From positions 124,001 through 188,000 of the forward strand of contig NZ_RYFW01000006.1 of NCBI RefSeq assembly GCF_004138335.1: a DNA stretch of 64,000 bases. Direction: 5' to 3'. The stretch is from Peristeroidobacter agariperforans (GTDB lineage: Bacteria > Pseudomonadota > Gammaproteobacteria > Steroidobacterales > Steroidobacteraceae). The notes under the pieces are model-generated. The model searched no databases and had not been told where the DNA came from. It saw only the letters and a list, made by a program, of their open reading frames with translations. Below are positions 62,133 through 64,000 of the stretch, piece by piece. The stretch's first letter is position 1. Every line of letters starts with the position of its first letter. The position numbers and the translations under genes are program-made.

Positions 62133-63458
62133 CTAATTCGCGTTCGGCGCGGGTGAAAACGGCGCCCACACCGGCTCGCGCACTTCGCCCACCGTATTGG
62201 TGAACCGCTCCGCCGTGCGGCCGTCGGTGGAGACCGTCGCCAGCACGCCACGACCTCTATCCTGCGTCGCATAGATCAACACCGCGCCGTTGGGCGCGAA
62301 GCTCGGACTCTCGTCCTGGCGTCCCTCCGACAGCACCTGCATGCCCTTCGAGGCCAGATCGATGACAGCAATTCGGTAATTGCCACGATCCAGGGTCACG
62401 ACCGCGAGCTGTTTGCCATCCGGGGAGACGCGCGGCCGGGCGTTGTAGCCGCCCTCGAAGCTGACGCGCGTGGCGCGCTTCGGATTGTCCACCTCGATCT
62501 CATAAATCTGCGGCCCGCCGGCGCGATCGGAATTGATGTACAGCTTCTTGCCGTCGGACGACCAGCTCGGCTCGGTGTCGATGCCCGGATCGAAGGTCAT
62601 GCGCGTGAGCACCTGACTATTGAGCTCCAACGTATAGACGTCGACATCGCCGTCCTTGCGCGACAACGTGAGCGCCAGGGTCTTGCCGTCCGGCGACCAC
62701 GCCGGCGCACCGTTGATGCCCGCGCGAGCGGATACTCGTTTGCGCTCGCCCGTGCGCACTGTCTGCACATAGATCGCCGAAGCTTTGCTCTCGAACGAGA
62801 CGTACGCGAGGCTCTGACCGTCGGGCGACCAGGCCGGCGACATGATCGGCTCGTCCGAGCTGAGCAGCGTCCGCTGATTCTCGCCGTCGTAATCCGAAAC
62901 GACCAGCTTGTAACGCTGTTTGGGCGGTGTCCCTTCCGCGTTGACGAATGCAACACGGGTCGAGAAGGCGCCACGCACACCGGTGAGCTGCTCGAAAATG
63001 ATGTCCGCGACACGGTGCGACAGCGCGCGCATGTTATTCGCGTTCGCCGTAACACGCCGGGGGTCGGACGGCTGTCCCAGCTTCTGTCCCGTCAGCACGT
63101 TGTAGATCTCGAATTGCGCGGCATAGCCCTGCCCTTCGGGCATCAGCTTGCCGACCACGATGAAGTCGGACTTCAGATAGCGCCAATCCTGGAATCGGAT
63201 CTGATCGCCCTGCGTGGGCCGATCGATCATCTCCTTGCGATCCAGCGGCGCGAAACGGCCGCTACGCCGCAGATCGGCGGCCACGACTTCGGCCACGTCG
63301 AACGGCGCGGCGCCGCTGGAGGACCAGCCGAATGGCACGATCGCGATCGGCACCGCATCCTCGGCGGACTTGGTGATCTCGATGACCAGTTGCGCGTTGG
63401 CCGCGGCCGCGAACCACGACAGTGCGAAGCAAACGAAAACGGCAAAAGTTTTTTTCAT
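62133..63458 (-). CDS. tolB: Tol-Pal beta-propeller protein TolB
   Basis: Periplasmic propeller connecting TolA and Pal. 441 residues: signal peptide to about AAAANAQ, N-terminal TolB domain (IAIVPFGWSS, ADLRRSGRFAPLDR), and a C-terminal propeller with repeated SPAWSPDGQSLAYVSFES, GAPAWSPDGKTLALTLS, TEPSWSSDGKKLYINSD motifs. Start ATG 63458 is 41 bases after tolA. Confidence 0.97.
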   Translation of the reverse strand: MKKTFAVFVCFALSWFAAAANAQLVIEITKSAEDAVPIAIVPFGWSSSGAAPFDVAEVVAADLRRSGRFAPLDRKEMIDRPTQGDQIRFQDWRYLKSDFIVVGKLMPEGQGYAAQFEIYNVLTGQKLGQPSDPRRVTANANNMRALSHRVADIIFEQLTGVRGAFSTRVAFVNAEGTPPKQRYKLVVSDYDGENQRTLLSSDEPIMSPAWSPDGQSLAYVSFESKASAIYVQTVRTGERKRVSARAGINGAPAWSPDGKTLALTLSRKDGDVDVYTLELNSQVLTRMTFDPGIDTEPSWSSDGKKLYINSDRAGGPQIYEIEVDNPKRATRVSFEGGYNARPRVSPDGKQLAVVTLDRGNYRIAVIDLASKGMQVLSEGRQDESPSFAPNGAVLIYATQDRGRGVLATVSTDGRTAERFTNTVGEVREPVWAPFSPAPNAN

Positions 63459-63499
63459 CAGTCACAGCTCCTTCGAGCGAAATCGGATGGCCAGGCGCG

Positions 63500-64000
63500 T
63501 CAACCGGCGCCGGGCCTGAAATTGAACGTCAGGTCCGCCCTGAACAGGCGCGGATTCGATGGTGTCGGCAACGGCGATGCGTTCATCACTGCGTTCTGGA
63601 CAGACTGTTTGACCGCGGCGTCACCGTTGCAGCTGCCAATTTTCGCGGACAGCACGACGCCGGCAGGGGTTTGCCTCACTGTCACCTGGCACAGCAGATC
63701 GTCCCGTGCCGAGAGCGGACGATTCCAACGACGCTCGACCGCTTGAGCGACCATGGCAATGTACTGCGCCATCTCCGGTGAGCTCGCGGCGGCCGCATCG
63801 GCGGCGGCGTTAGCCTCTTCTTCCTGCAATTGACGCTGCAAATCCGACTCCGCTGCCTCCCGCAAACGTTTGTCATCGGCCGCCTTGCGCCGCTCGGCCT
63901 CTTCCCGCTGCTTGCGCTGGATCTCGGCCACGCGCTTTGCTTCTTCCTCGGCGCGCTTCTTGCGCTCCGCTTCGGCGGCGGCCCGTTTCTTCTCCGCCTC
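63500..64000 (-). CDS. tolA: Tol-Pal envelope protein TolA, partial (5' end outside window)
   Basis: The last 166 codons are present. The first part is the charged Ala/Lys/Glu helix of domain II (EKKRAAAEAERKKRAEEEAK). The C-terminal domain III shows YIAMVAQAVERRWNRPLSAR, a Cys pair (DDLLCQVTV and IGSCNGD) and ends LTFNFRPGAG. Domain III contacts TolB and Pal; the missing N-terminus would anchor it to TolQR. Confidence 0.95.
   Translation of the reverse strand, partial: EAEKKRAAAEAERKKRAEEEAKRVAEIQRKQREEAERRKAADDKRLREAAESDLQRQLQEEEANAAADAAAASSPEMAQYIAMVAQAVERRWNRPLSARDDLLCQVTVRQTPAGVVLSAKIGSCNGDAAVKQSVQNAVMNASPLPTPSNPRLFRADLTFNFRPGAG

Overview
The window looks like chromosome of a GC-rich gammaproteobacterium. 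The right end carries tolA-tolB-pal-cpoB-queE-queC-tRNA-Lys in the order usual for gammaproteobacteria. The rest (TonB-dependent receptors, GH53 galactanase, LuxR/MalT-type giant regulators, GlyGly-CTERM-like protein, DNA polymerase II) would fit the Steroidobacter/Nevskiales/Xanthomonadales part of that class. The taxonomic guess is inference; no rRNA or marker search was possible. Gene density is high and most coding frames are intact. Both window ends cut genes: a 5-oxoprolinase/hydantoinase at the left and tolA at the right.

Layout. 1-5.6 kb (minus): 5-oxoprolinase translationally coupled to a secreted M19 dipeptidase (a plausible glutathione/gamma-glutamyl-peptide salvage pair), then a TPR-GGEEF diguanylate cyclase. 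5.7-11.5 kb: a secreted di-haem beta-propeller protein divergent from a MalT-like LuxR regulator. 11.6-15.8 kb: D-aminoacylase, PaiB-like protein, NTF2-fold protein, aldehyde dehydrogenase. 15.9-22.4 kb: a compact galactan/galactonate locus with a TonB receptor, GH53 endo-galactanase, 2-dehydro-3-deoxygalactonokinase (dgoK), KDPGal aldolase (dgoA) and a FadR-type regulator. Uptake and hydrolysis genes run left and catabolic genes run right, with readable promoters and one candidate operator. 22.4-30.7 kb: DNA polymerase II, a MarR-GNAT fusion with a perfect palindrome upstream, a DUF3175 protein with a histone-like tail, glgX, a GAF histidine kinase, RidA and VOC proteins. 30.7-35.6 kb: a BlaI-type repressor with its own palindromic operator heading a MacAB-like efflux operon.

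35.7-38.9 kb is a decayed island directly 3' of tRNA-Pro(GGG). It holds the C-terminal stub of a tyrosine integrase, a 5'-truncated FtsX permease, an N-terminal stub of an XRE antitoxin-like protein, an AhpD-like gene and three overlapping tiny ORFs, the first apparently frameshifted. 38.9-50.4 kb returns to ordinary genes: GNAT, DUF349, a conserved small protein, OafA-like acyltransferase-SGNH, a secreted SGNH protein with a GlyGly-CTERM-like tail, DUF445, DUF6445 and a threonine-synthase-like PLP enzyme. 50.5-57.9 kb holds a winged-helix/NB-ATPase regulator, a small exported protein, a second TonB receptor, an O-methyltransferase and a diiron-type MBL protein. 57.9-59.0 kb is a gene-poor gap with an IS3-type transposase stub. 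59.0-64.0 kb is tRNA-Lys, queC, queE, cpoB, pal, tolB, tolA, with a degenerate inverted tRNA-Lys copy between queC and queE.

No wholly novel system is proven. The most interesting leads are the tRNA-Lys relic, the TACTTGAC-type palindromes that may link the MarR-GNAT protein to the aldehyde dehydrogenase, the galactan locus with its GACAAA-N6-TTTGTC operator, the BlaI-controlled efflux operon without a BlaR1 sensor, and the coupled micro-ORF cluster in the tRNA-Pro island.
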